From assembly GCA_018657585.1 (NCBI GenBank), contig JABHWX010000057.1, forward strand, positions 1 to 37,319: a stretch of DNA of 37,319 nt, given 5' to 3'. This document shows, piece after piece, positions 17,144 to 23,921 of the stretch. The stretch's first letter is position 1; each line of letters begins with the position of its first letter. Origin of the DNA: Phycisphaerae bacterium. GTDB lineage: Bacteria > Planctomycetota > Phycisphaerae > Phycisphaerales > SM1A02. The notes under the pieces are model-generated. The model saw only the letters and a list, made by a program, of their open reading frames with translations, ran no database searches and was not told where the DNA came from. Position numbers and translations under genes: made by a program.

Positions 17144-17482
17144 TTACTCAACGCGAACCTTAATTTTTTGCAACGAACCGCTGCAGCGTTGTTGCAGCTC
17201 TCGAAGTAAACCCGCACGAATAAGCCGGTTAACTTGGTATGCCGTTGGAGCGCCATCAACAATTACTTCAACTGTTCCATTTCGCAAAGCAATAGGCATT
17301 GAAACAGTGCTGAGCTGGTTTGGAATAAGCTCAAGCCAAGCGTCTTGAACTTGCACTAATTGTTTGCTTGATTTTTTAAGAGAGCGGCAAAATGAATTCA
17401 TCACTTGATCAACTCGGAGGTTTGGTTTTTTCCATGCTCTCCAGTTTTGAAGTCGTTCAATTTTGCTTGTATTGTCGTCCAT
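17144..17482 (-). CDS. dciA: DciA-like protein (DUF721), helicase-loading factor
   Basis: 112 aa. The pattern W-x-ELIP-x2-L-x3-SMPIALRNGTVEVIV-x11-RLIRAGLL-x2-L is that of the DUF721/DciA family, which replaces DnaC/DnaI as partner of the replicative helicase DnaB in most bacteria. The basic N-terminus (about 1-35) leads into this KH-like fold. The family is often small and found near dnaA, recF or gyr genes; here it lies between mnmE and parB. A TAAGAT -10-like element sits 6 nt before the ATG, with no Shine-Dalgarno. Confidence 0.72.
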   Translation of the reverse strand: MDDNTSKIERLQNWRAWKKPNLRVDQVMNSFCRSLKKSSKQLVQVQDAWLELIPNQLSTVSMPIALRNGTVEVIVDGAPTAYQVNRLIRAGLLRELQQRCSGSLQKIKVRVE

Positions 17483-17488
17483 ATTGAT

Positions 17489-17494
17489 ATCTTA
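17489..17494 (-). promoter_or_regulatory. Candidate -10 element of dciA
   Basis: On the minus strand TAAGAT lies 6 nt before the ATG of dciA, with a weak TTGGTT 18 nt further upstream. The spacing would give a leaderless transcript. The hexamer matches the consensus at 4 of 6 positions only. Confidence 0.28.
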
Positions 17495-17578
17495 ACTCTT
17501 ACACAAACGTAAAACCAAATAAAAGTTCTTCTATTTCTTCCATACAAATGTTTTGTGGTGCTGCTATTGTTTCGACAT

Positions 17579-18700
17579 ATGACAGCAATTCATCTAAAAA
17601 AACTAGTAAAAAAATATGGGGAAACTACAGCAGTCGATGGAATAGACCTTGATATTGAGGCTGGAGAACTTTTCTTTCTTCTTGGCCCCTCTGGTTGTGG
17701 AAAAACCACCCTCCTTCGAATGTTGGCTGGTTTTATTGACCCAACAGCTGGTATTGTGATGTTTGGAGATACAAATGTCACTCATACTCCGCCAAACAAG
17801 CGGAATACGGGCATGGTGTTTCAGTCTTACGCACTCTGGCCACACATGACGGTCGCAGAAAATGTGGCGTATGGACTTAAAATCCGTAAAGATACACCAA
17901 CAGAACAGCGAAAAAAGGTAATCGAGGCGCTTGGTAAGGTTCAGATGAAGCACCTTGCAGAAAGAAAGCCAAATGAACTTTCAGGCGGGCAGCAACAACG
18001 AGTTGCTCTAGCACGAGCGATAGTTGTTGAACCAGATGTTTTGCTTCTTGATGAACCTCTGTCAAACTTGGACGCAAAATTGAGACTTGAAATGCGAAGC
18101 GAGATTCGCAGAATTTGCACATCTATTGGTATAACAACAGTTTACGTTACACACGATCAAAAGGAGGCCCTCTCAATTGCTGACCGAATGGCAATTTTAA
18201 AAGATGGCAAAGTGCAACAAGTTGGCACCCCCTGCGAGATTTACCAGCAGCCGGTTTCACAATTTGTAGCTGAATTTATTGGCGAAACAAATTTCGTACC
18301 CGCGAAACCTGAGGACTCCGGCTTACGAACTCCATTTGGAATCCTTTCGTCAAATTCAAAAACAGAGGCGAAAGAAGTAGTCTGCTCTCTGCGACCAGAG
18401 GCACTTGTTGTGTGCAATGCACCTCCTGCTGAGAATGGTTTTTCTGGAACCTGTATAGAAACTACATACCTTGGAGAACTTGCGCAACACCAAGTAAAGG
18501 TAGAGAGCGGACTAATCCTTCGTGTCACGGAAGTGAATCCAAGCCATCTAGGTAAAGTTGGAGATACCATGCATCTCTCGATCCATCCCAAAGACGTTGT
18601 TCCATTACCTTCAAACGGTGCTCCTGTATCTGTAGCGAAAACCACCGTAAATGTTGACATCTTGCACGCAAAAGTGTCAATTGAGACGGAACTCGAATAA
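17579..18700 (+). CDS. ABC transporter ATP-binding protein with TOBE domain (FbpC/PotA/UgpC class)
   Basis: 373 aa from the ATG at 17579; an upstream in-frame start at 17555 is less likely. Walker A GPSGCGKTT is at 36-44, the Q-loop FQSYALWPH at 81-89, the signature LSGGQQQR at 134-141, Walker B LLLDEP at 155-160, the D-loop next to it and the switch His192. Residues from about 230 carry PVSQFVAEFIGETNF and a C-terminal TOBE-type beta domain. This class energises import of iron, polyamines, sugars or phosphonates. No permease or binding protein gene is adjacent, so the substrate is unknown and the ATPase must partner with genes elsewhere. Downstream there is only a weak imperfect hairpin before the parB promoter. 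Confidence 0.92.
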   Translation: MTAIHLKKLVKKYGETTAVDGIDLDIEAGELFFLLGPSGCGKTTLLRMLAGFIDPTAGIVMFGDTNVTHTPPNKRNTGMVFQSYALWPHMTVAENVAYGLKIRKDTPTEQRKKVIEALGKVQMKHLAERKPNELSGGQQQRVALARAIVVEPDVLLLDEPLSNLDAKLRLEMRSEIRRICTSIGITTVYVTHDQKEALSIADRMAILKDGKVQQVGTPCEIYQQPVSQFVAEFIGETNFVPAKPEDSGLRTPFGILSSNSKTEAKEVVCSLRPEALVVCNAPPAENGFSGTCIETTYLGELAQHQVKVESGLILRVTEVNPSHLGKVGDTMHLSIHPKDVVPLPSNGAPVSVAKTTVNVDILHAKVSIETELE

Positions 18701-18763
18701 TTACACCTTGCTTAATTGTATATTATCGGACGAAACAAATACTTGTTTTGTTGCCTATACCCC

Positions 18764-18792
18764 TTGACGTTCCACGTGGAACATGAGATAAC
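18764..18792 (+). promoter_or_regulatory. parB promoter with parS in the spacer
   Basis: TTGACG (18764-18769) and GATAAC (18787-18792) are separated by exactly 17 nt, fitting a sigma70 promoter with 5/6 and 4/6 matches. The spacer is almost wholly occupied by the first parS palindrome, so ParB binding would block RNA polymerase. Predicted transcription would start near 18799. Confidence 0.55.
18768..18783. promoter_or_regulatory. parS centromere site 1
   Basis: CGTTCCACGTGGAACA, whose inner 14 bp (18769-18782) form a perfect palindrome. It matches the bacterial parS consensus (TGTTTCACGTGAAACA) in its TTCCACGTGGAA variant, known from other phyla. It lies 47 bp centre to centre from site 2 and about 100 bp upstream of parB. 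Confidence 0.88.
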
Positions 18793-18810
18793 CCTGGCTG
18801 ATTTTAGTTT

Positions 18811-18834
18811 TATATGTTCCACGTGGAACATATA
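18811..18834. promoter_or_regulatory. parS centromere site 2
   Basis: The core TGTTCCACGTGGAACA (18815-18830) is a perfect 16-bp palindrome and the symmetry extends to 24 bp (18811-18834) through flanking TATA. It would lie in the 5' leader of parB mRNA. Confidence 0.9.
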
Positions 18835-18871
18835 AAGGGAACGCGCTCGTGTACGGTTGAAGGAGTAACCA

Positions 18872-19873
18872 GTGGCAAGCAAACCAAAGAAAAAACGTCG
18901 CCTTGGGAAGGGGTTAGAGAGCTTACTTGCAAAGGCTGTTGATATTGTCCCTCCTCCTGAGTCGACGACGACCTCCACCGCCAAGAGTGTCTCAGGTAAA
19001 CCAAACGGAGCCTCGCAAAAAAGGGTGGATCATCAGCCTTTGCCCTCGAGGGAATTTGGTGTGGATATGGGCAATGAATTGGTCTACCTTCGGACTGAAC
19101 AGATAATTCCAAACCCAAGACAGCCACGCCAAGTTTTCGATGACGAAGGGTTATCCGCACTAGCCGACTCGCTCAAGAGCGCTGGACTCATGCAGCCAAT
19201 AATTGTTCGGGCATCGGAAACTCCAGAGATTTTTGAACTCGTTGCTGGTGAGCGGAGGTGGAGAGCCGCTCAACTTGCTGGACTAACCCAACTCCCATCA
19301 ATCGTTCGAGATATCGATGATGAAACATCTGCGCAGTGGGCGCTCATCGAGAACCTTCAACGCGAAGACTTGAACCCGATCGACCGCGCTGAAGCGTTCG
19401 ATCGATTGGTTGTAGATTTTAATGCTACCCAAAAAGAGATTGCTCTGAAGCTTGGTATTAACCGCTCGAGTGTCGCTAACTTCTTGCGCCTAAACGACTT
19501 AGGAGACTTTGCAAAAGATGCTGTTCGAGATGGTCGTCTGTCTATGGGTCACGCCAAAGTCATTCTGGGAATTCCAGACCTTGAGACCAGCAAAGCAATT
19601 TCGCGTCGGTGTTCGCAAGAACAGTGGTCCGTAAGGGAACTCGAACGGCAATTGAAAAAACGCACTACCAAAATTTCCATGCAGAAAACGGAGCGGGATC
19701 CGCATGAGATGTTTATGTCCAACCTCGGTAGCCAACTTGAGGAACATCTTGGGACGCAGGTATCAATTACGCTTGGTAAAAAGAAGGGGAGCGGCAAGCT
19801 TTCCATATCCTTTTACTCCAATGAACACTTTGAGGGAATTCTCAATACGTTCAACTTCAAGCCAAAATCATAA
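18872..19873 (+). CDS. parB: Chromosome partitioning protein ParB (Spo0J)
   Basis: 333 aa from a GTG at 18872 with AAGGAG 6 nt upstream. The basic N-terminus KKKRRLGKGLESLLA is the ParA-stimulating segment. The CTPase/ParB domain contains NPRQPRQVF (81-89), GERRWRA (126-132) and ENLQR (160-164), the helix-turn-helix follows at about 186-206, and the C-terminal dimer domain ends near 330. ParB loads at parS, slides as a CTP clamp and recruits SMC. Two parS sites lie directly upstream, one inside its promoter. Its coding sequence uses more G and C at third positions than the neighbours. parA is not adjacent but at 7851-8711 on the other strand. Confidence 0.95.
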   Translation: MASKPKKKRRLGKGLESLLAKAVDIVPPPESTTTSTAKSVSGKPNGASQKRVDHQPLPSREFGVDMGNELVYLRTEQIIPNPRQPRQVFDDEGLSALADSLKSAGLMQPIIVRASETPEIFELVAGERRWRAAQLAGLTQLPSIVRDIDDETSAQWALIENLQREDLNPIDRAEAFDRLVVDFNATQKEIALKLGINRSSVANFLRLNDLGDFAKDAVRDGRLSMGHAKVILGIPDLETSKAISRRCSQEQWSVRELERQLKKRTTKISMQKTERDPHEMFMSNLGSQLEEHLGTQVSITLGKKKGSGKLSISFYSNEHFEGILNTFNFKPKS

Positions 19874-19910
19874 TAATCGTAACCTTTACAGAATTACCCT
19901 AAGAATCCAG

Positions 19911-19948
19911 TCGAGTGAGTGGGGTGCAAAAACAACCTGCTCACTCGA
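19911..19948. repeat. Strong inverted repeat downstream of parB
   Basis: TCGAGTGAG (19911-19919) and CTCACTCGA (19940-19948) pair perfectly. As RNA the stem extends by two G-U and two G-C pairs to about 13 bp, with a 12-nt loop. It starts 38 nt after the parB stop. No U-tract follows, so it is not a standard terminator; it could be an mRNA 3'-end structure or part of a small RNA. Confidence 0.6.
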
Positions 19949-20115
19949 ATTATGTGGAGATTCCATCCAAGCAAGCCTCAGCTCTTGCGTGCTCCAACGC
20001 CGCAAGGATGTACCGACGAGTATTGGCTAGCTGGGCATCTGATTTGTTAATTGCTCGTGCTGAAAATCGAAAAGATCAAGGTGATTCGCACTCGACGTAT
20101 AAACGAGTGGCGTAA
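19915..20115 (+). CDS. Small hypothetical protein
   Basis: 66 aa if started at a GTG at 19915, which lies inside the stem of a hairpin; an in-frame stop sits 12 nt upstream, and an ATG at 20008 would give 36 aa. The middle (about residues 18-52) has the pattern of an amphipathic helix rich in Ala, Arg and Leu, and the end is basic. I recognise no family. It fills the gap between parB and mqnE and stops 2 nt before the convergent mqnE stop, which is the close packing seen for real genes here. It may instead be noncoding. Confidence 0.35.
   Translation: MSGVQKQPAHSNYVEIPSKQASALACSNAARMYRRVLASWASDLLIARAENRKDQGDSHSTYKRVA
20089..20109. repeat. Second inverted repeat, same CACTCG core
   Basis: CACTCG (20089-20094) and CGAGTG (20104-20109) pair with a 9-nt loop. 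The arm repeats the CACTCGA/TCGAGTG sequence of the hairpin at 19911-19948, so the two ends of this 200-nt region could also pair with each other. Confidence 0.4.
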
Positions 20116-20117
20116 CG

Positions 20118-21323
20118 TTATCGGACGTGCCATTCCTTGCCGTCTCTTTCCACCTGCCTGTATAAAGTATCTCGTTCTACTGGATTAAAACCTGCATCGC
20201 GAATCGCTCTGCATAAATCTCTGATTGATTGCGATTGATTCGTTGTGTCTGATTCCACTTTCGTAATGTCGTACCACATCACTGTTCCATCAATATCATC
20301 TGCGCCGCACTGCAACATGTGTTGTGCCATTTGAATTGTTTGCATAATCCAAAATGCCTTTATGTGCGGAATGTTATCTAGCATCAACCTAGAAATAGCA
20401 ATTGTTTTTAAGTTTTCTATTCCACTTGGGCCTGGCAACTTGGACAACTCGCTTACACCCGGAATAAACGGTAGGGGAATAAACGCTTGAAAACATCCCG
20501 ATGAGTTACTTGCAATGCACCGTTCCTGTTCTTCGCGAATTGTAATCATGTGTGAAATTCTATCTCTTCGCGACTCAATATGTCCATAGAGCATTGTTGC
20601 GTTTGAATGTAAACCAAGTTCGTGCGCAACCCGATGCACATCAAGCCATTTTTCACCACTTATCTTTCCGCGAAATGCTTCGTCATGCACGCGCTCATCA
20701 AATACTTCAGCGCCACCGCCTGGCAAAGACCCCAAACCGTGTTCTATTAATTCGCTAATCACAGAGGAAATCCCTGCAATTCCATCGCGTCCGCGTTTTG
20801 AAATGCGCGCAAGATGAACAATCTCTACCGCAGTAAAAGCTTTAATATGAATCGTCGGTGCAAGTTTCTTAATAGTAGAAAGCATTGTTGTGTAATATTC
20901 AAACGGTAACCAAGGATGCAAACCGCCAACAATGTGCATCTCAGTTGCGCCGGAATCCAACGCCATCTTTGCTTCATTTTCTATGTCTTCCAGTGAATGC
21001 TCGTAAGCTCCTTCCTCATCTTTTTTTCTGTAAAAATCACAGAACTTACAACTTAATGCGCACACGTTAGAGTAATTCAGGTGCCGGTTGATATTGTAGT
21101 ATGCACAATTCGCGTGCAATTTTTTTCGCACACTGTCTGCAAGATTACACACTGTCCAAAGGTCTTCACTTTCATACAACAGCAACCCGTCTTCAAGTGT
21201 GAGGGGAATTGTGTTTTCTACTTTATCAACAATGTCATCAAGAGATCTATCGTCGGTAGATCGTGGTACTGGGAGATGGTATGAACATATTGCCATAGAA
21301 CAGCGCATTTTACATGACTTCAT
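20118..21323 (-). CDS. mqnE: Aminodeoxyfutalosine synthase MqnE
   Basis: Up to 401 aa; starts at 21323, 21308 or 21296 are all possible and none has a Shine-Dalgarno. It is a radical SAM enzyme: the CxxxCxxC cluster motif appears as CALSCKFC in LNYSNVCALSCKFC. SLPGGGAEVFDERV, KISGEKWLDVHRVAHELGL, SNATMLYGHIE and the IPLPFIPGVS stretch are MqnE hallmarks and separate it from MqnC. It joins SAM-derived adenosyl radical chemistry with the MqnA product (3-[(1-carboxyvinyl)oxy]benzoate) in the futalosine route to menaquinone. No other mqn gene is in the window. It is convergent with the small ORF ending at 20115. Confidence 0.92.
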   Translation of the reverse strand: MKSCKMRCSMAICSYHLPVPRSTDDRSLDDIVDKVENTIPLTLEDGLLLYESEDLWTVCNLADSVRKKLHANCAYYNINRHLNYSNVCALSCKFCDFYRKKDEEGAYEHSLEDIENEAKMALDSGATEMHIVGGLHPWLPFEYYTTMLSTIKKLAPTIHIKAFTAVEIVHLARISKRGRDGIAGISSVISELIEHGLGSLPGGGAEVFDERVHDEAFRGKISGEKWLDVHRVAHELGLHSNATMLYGHIESRRDRISHMITIREEQERCIASNSSGCFQAFIPLPFIPGVSELSKLPGPSGIENLKTIAISRLMLDNIPHIKAFWIMQTIQMAQHMLQCGADDIDGTVMWYDITKVESDTTNQSQSIRDLCRAIRDAGFNPVERDTLYRQVERDGKEWHVR

Positions 21324-21337
21324 CCAAATATCAAAAT
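21309..21337 (+). promoter_or_regulatory. Candidate promoter of the small gene at 21397
   Basis: TTTACA (21309-21314) and CAAAAT (21332-21337) with a 17-nt spacer match sigma70 at 5/6 and 4/6. The start codon of the small gene lies about 50 nt past the expected transcription start. It overlaps the 5' end of mqnE if that gene starts at 21323. Confidence 0.4.
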
Positions 21338-21396
21338 AGAGAAACTTCCAACTAAGGCTTCATTTGCCTTTTATTTCTCCCGATGAGGTCAATTCC

Positions 21397-21615
21397 ATGT
21401 CTGAACAAAAAAATTCATGTCCCGACCCGCTTAAGTACTCAAATAGAACATCTCTACCGTTTACTGACTGCGCTGATAACCGTCTAGGTTCAACTCGTAA
21501 CAGTCGGTATGACCATGGTTTGCTTAAGTTCGCTGGTGCGGAACTTCAAATTAGACAATTCGCATCCATTATGGGTATGGTTGGAAGCGATGACGATTAC
21601 CCAACCGCTGCCTAG
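21397..21615 (+). CDS. Small hypothetical protein, acidic C-terminus
   Basis: 72 aa from the ATG at 21397, preceded by a modest AGG 8 nt upstream and by a candidate promoter. The N-terminal half is polar with Cys at two places; the C-terminal half, LLKFAGAELQIRQFASIMGMVG followed by an acidic SDDDYP end, could form one amphipathic helix and a tail. No family is recognised. Its TAG stop shares the four bases CTAG (21612-21615) with the stop of the convergent gene, which supports a real gene on each side. An upstream in-frame start at 21364 is possible. Confidence 0.5.
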   Translation: MSEQKNSCPDPLKYSNRTSLPFTDCADNRLGSTRNSRYDHGLLKFAGAELQIRQFASIMGMVGSDDDYPTAA

Positions 21616-22142
21616 GGCGTTGAAAGCACTATTTCTAATACAAGGGCGGTTAAACGATGGCGTCTATACGCCTCATTCTCAATAAATTGAAGGGTGTGGG
21701 GGTCAGTTGCAATGGGCTTGAAAAACGATCTTCCATGTGTTGTTTCAACAATTGTCGGTTGCACCATGGATGGATGATATTCTTGATCTCCCTGCAATTC
21801 GCCAAGTTGCGTTGCAAAGTCCGCGGGAATATCTCCTATGTAGTACACCGTACCTGCTGGGACAATTGGTATGTCACCCGACCCAGTCTGAAGATAAGCC
21901 GATTTCTGGAAAACCGCAGTCAGACCGCCTGATTTACGCACAAAAATACCATCGCTTCCCGCAACTCGGTAAAGTTTTTCAAACCCCATATCCACCCTGA
22001 GATCCTGTTGTTGCATCTTAAACGATGCGCTATGTGCCCCCACATCTTCAACACCAGCATCTACTGGAACCAACTCTAAATGGGTGGGTTGGGCTAAACA
22101 TAAAAAAGATATGAAACTCAAGGCAAAGCCGTAGTAAATCAT
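21612..22142 (-). CDS. Secreted protein of unknown function
   Basis: 176 aa from the ATG at 22142. Residues 1-17 form a hydrophobic signal peptide with a likely cut after LCLA before QPTHLE. The mature part looks mainly beta, with YRVAGSDGIFVRKSGG, an IPIVPAGTVYYIGDIP stretch and a basic helical end. No known domain was recognised. It diverges from the MOSC gene with only 24 nt between the two starts. A longer reading to 22163 would run into that space. Location is probably periplasmic. Confidence 0.65.
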   Translation of the reverse strand: MIYYGFALSFISFLCLAQPTHLELVPVDAGVEDVGAHSASFKMQQQDLRVDMGFEKLYRVAGSDGIFVRKSGGLTAVFQKSAYLQTGSGDIPIVPAGTVYYIGDIPADFATQLGELQGDQEYHPSMVQPTIVETTHGRSFFKPIATDPHTLQFIENEAYRRHRLTALVLEIVLSTP

Positions 22143-22153
22143 GATGAGTTGAG

Positions 22154-22159
22154 TATAGT
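22154..22159 (+). promoter_or_regulatory. Candidate -10 element of the MOSC gene
   Basis: TATAGT (5/6 match) ends 7 nt before the ATG at 22167; no Shine-Dalgarno fits in the remaining space. No good -35 was found. It would give a leaderless mRNA from the 24-nt gap to the divergent secreted-protein gene. Confidence 0.3.
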
Positions 22160-22166
22160 CCACTTC

Positions 22167-22610
22167 ATGGCAAAAGTACTCTCTGTAAACGTATCAAAAG
22201 GTGGAATTCCAAAACTACCAACGGCTTCGTGCAACGTGACTGTTGATGGACTTGAGGGAGATGGACGTAATCATGATAAACACATTTCCCCTGATAGAGC
22301 AGTCAGTTTAATTGATATTGAAATTCTGCATCAACTTGTAAATGAAGGCTACGACGTTATTCCTGGCGCAGTCGGTGAAAACCTCACAGTTGAAAACCTT
22401 GACGTACAAACGTTAGAGCCAGGAGACCATCTTGTTTTCTCTGGTGGAGTCGAAATTGAACTTGTCGAAAGTAGACGCCCGTGCTTTGTTCTTGACCCGC
22501 TCGGAATAGACCTTAAAAAGATAATTGTTGGACGTTGTGGATATCTTGCAAAAGTGATTACCGAGGGAATATTTACTCCCGGTGAAACAATCTCTGTTGT
22601 CAAATCGTAG
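22167..22610 (+). CDS. MOSC-domain protein
   Basis: 147 aa, the size of a stand-alone MOSC domain (the C-terminal domain of molybdenum cofactor sulfurases, also in YiiM and mARC). The segments VEGDGRNHDKH-like (GLEGDGRNHDKHISPDRAV), GAVGENLTVENLD and the conserved Cys of RRPCFVLDPLG are all present; that Cys is thought to carry sulfur or ligate Mo. It starts a run with mobA and lies opposite a molybdopterin oxidoreductase gene, so a role in maturing or using Moco is likely. An upstream TTG at 22149 would overlap the spacer and is less likely. Confidence 0.87.
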   Translation: MAKVLSVNVSKGGIPKLPTASCNVTVDGLEGDGRNHDKHISPDRAVSLIDIEILHQLVNEGYDVIPGAVGENLTVENLDVQTLEPGDHLVFSGGVEIELVESRRPCFVLDPLGIDLKKIIVGRCGYLAKVITEGIFTPGETISVVKS

Positions 22611-22617
22611 AATTAAT

Positions 22618-23169
22618 ATGTGGCCACATACTGTTGCAATTCTGATTGGCGGTCAAAGTAAACGAATGGGCTCGCCAAAACATCTCGTCACTTTACCAAG
22701 CGGTCAATCAATGCTTGAAACCATGATTGCATTCGCAAAGAAAATTTCGCCAACAACCGTTATTGTTGGTGGGAAAGTAGAAGGTGTTCGCTCGGTTCTT
22801 GATAGACGAACTTTGCACGGTCCTGTTGCTGGAATTGAAGCCCTACTTGCTTCAGAAGTAGATTCGCAATATCTCGTTGTAGGGTGCGACATGCCATACT
22901 TGCAACCGATACATGTAGACCCATTATTAGAATGTAATGGAAACGCCGTGTTTTCTTTTGAAAACCATACTCTTGGACTCCCTCTCAAAATACATACCGA
23001 TGAACTAGTCCACTGCACCGCATATCTAGATTCCGGTAGAAAATCTATTCGTGGTTTCATTGGGAAACTTCCCCATACAACGGTTGTACTTCCTGATGAA
23101 TTTCGAAATAGTGTAACAAGCTTAAACTCAAAAGAAGAAATTTCTAAATCCTTTGGTGATAATGGATGA
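22618..23169 (+). CDS. mobA: Molybdenum cofactor guanylyltransferase MobA
   Basis: 183 aa from the ATG at 22618, 7 nt after the MOSC stop. The nucleotide-binding signature LIGGQSKRMGSPK at 9-21 corresponds to GGxSxRMGxxK, and VVGCDMPYL near residue 88 holds the metal-binding Asp. MobA transfers GMP to Mo-molybdopterin to form the bis-MGD cofactor used by the DMSO-reductase family. That fits the bis-MGD-type oxidoreductase encoded about 0.8 kb downstream on the other strand. It overlaps the next gene by ATGA (23166-23169). Confidence 0.87.
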   Translation: MWPHTVAILIGGQSKRMGSPKHLVTLPSGQSMLETMIAFAKKISPTTVIVGGKVEGVRSVLDRRTLHGPVAGIEALLASEVDSQYLVVGCDMPYLQPIHVDPLLECNGNAVFSFENHTLGLPLKIHTDELVHCTAYLDSGRKSIRGFIGKLPHTTVVLPDEFRNSVTSLNSKEEISKSFGDNG

Positions 23170-23921
23170 ATCAGTATTACAGAACTATTGCGGAAACTAA
23201 CTTTGGAGATGAGCCTGATATAAAAGTACGCGAAGAACTCGCAGAACAATTCCTTGTACGGCAATACCTTGGCGAAAAGGGTGGGTTCTTTGTTGAAGTT
23301 GGTGCAAACAATCCATTTGATCTTTCGCAAACATGGCACCTTGCACAACTTGGATGGAAGGGAATCCTAATCGAACCAATTCCCTCTCTTTGCTCCGCAC
23401 TGAGAGAGAAACGCCCAGAGTCTACCGTCATCGAAGCTGCTTGTAGTTCGCCAAGCGCACCTACAAGTGCCACTTTTACCGTTGCACAAGACAGTGGAAA
23501 ATCGACTCTTGCCGACGAATTTTTAGACAAACGTTCTGATGTTTTGTCGCAAATCACTGTAAAACTCAGCACGTTGGATTCAATGCTTCAAGACAACGCA
23601 GTTAGCGAGGTTGATTTTGTTTCGATCGATGTGGAGGGGACACAATTCGATGTGTTGTTGGGGTTTGATCTTCAAAAGTGGAAACCAAGATTGGTGCTTG
23701 TTGAAGATCACCTACTCGACAAGAATACGCACAAACTACTCGTTGGACAGGGGTATCAACTTGTAAAAAGAACTTTGTTTAATAATTGGTACATACCAGA
23801 TAACGCAGAACCTCCAAAAACTGGAAAAGAAGAAGACAGGATTTTGCGAGGAAAGTTTCGTAGAATTCTTGTCCGGAATCTTCGTTTCAAAATACGCAGA
23901 CTCTTCGGCAGGGGACTTTAG
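23166..23921 (+). CDS. FkbM-family methyltransferase
   Basis: 251 aa. The SAM-binding motif is VEVGANNPFDLSQTW (about 44-58), followed by WKGILIEPIPS with the acidic ribose-binding residue, and VDFVSIDVEGTQFDVLLGF matches the second FkbM signature. Family members O-methylate sugars or natural products. The tail (about 215-251) is strongly basic. It is coupled to mobA by ATGA although the functions seem unrelated, and its stop overlaps the convergent oxidoreductase stop by 4 nt. The acceptor is unknown; a surface sugar is plausible. Confidence 0.85.
   Translation: MNQYYRTIAETNFGDEPDIKVREELAEQFLVRQYLGEKGGFFVEVGANNPFDLSQTWHLAQLGWKGILIEPIPSLCSALREKRPESTVIEAACSSPSAPTSATFTVAQDSGKSTLADEFLDKRSDVLSQITVKLSTLDSMLQDNAVSEVDFVSIDVEGTQFDVLLGFDLQKWKPRLVLVEDHLLDKNTHKLLVGQGYQLVKRTLFNNWYIPDNAEPPKTGKEEDRILRGKFRRILVRNLRFKIRRLFGRGL

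Noticed and set aside
18731-18748. Hairpin after the ABC ATPase gene
   Set aside because: The 8-bp stem is AT-rich and imperfect with no clean U-run, so I do not call a terminator.
19140-19160. Possible DnaA box (TTATCCGCA) in parB
   Set aside because: It has one mismatch, is inside coding sequence and has no neighbours, so it does not make an origin.
22704-23348. Minus-strand frame of 214 codons opposite mobA and fkbM
   Set aside because: mobA and fkbM motifs on the plus strand are clear; the minus product has no coherent domain.
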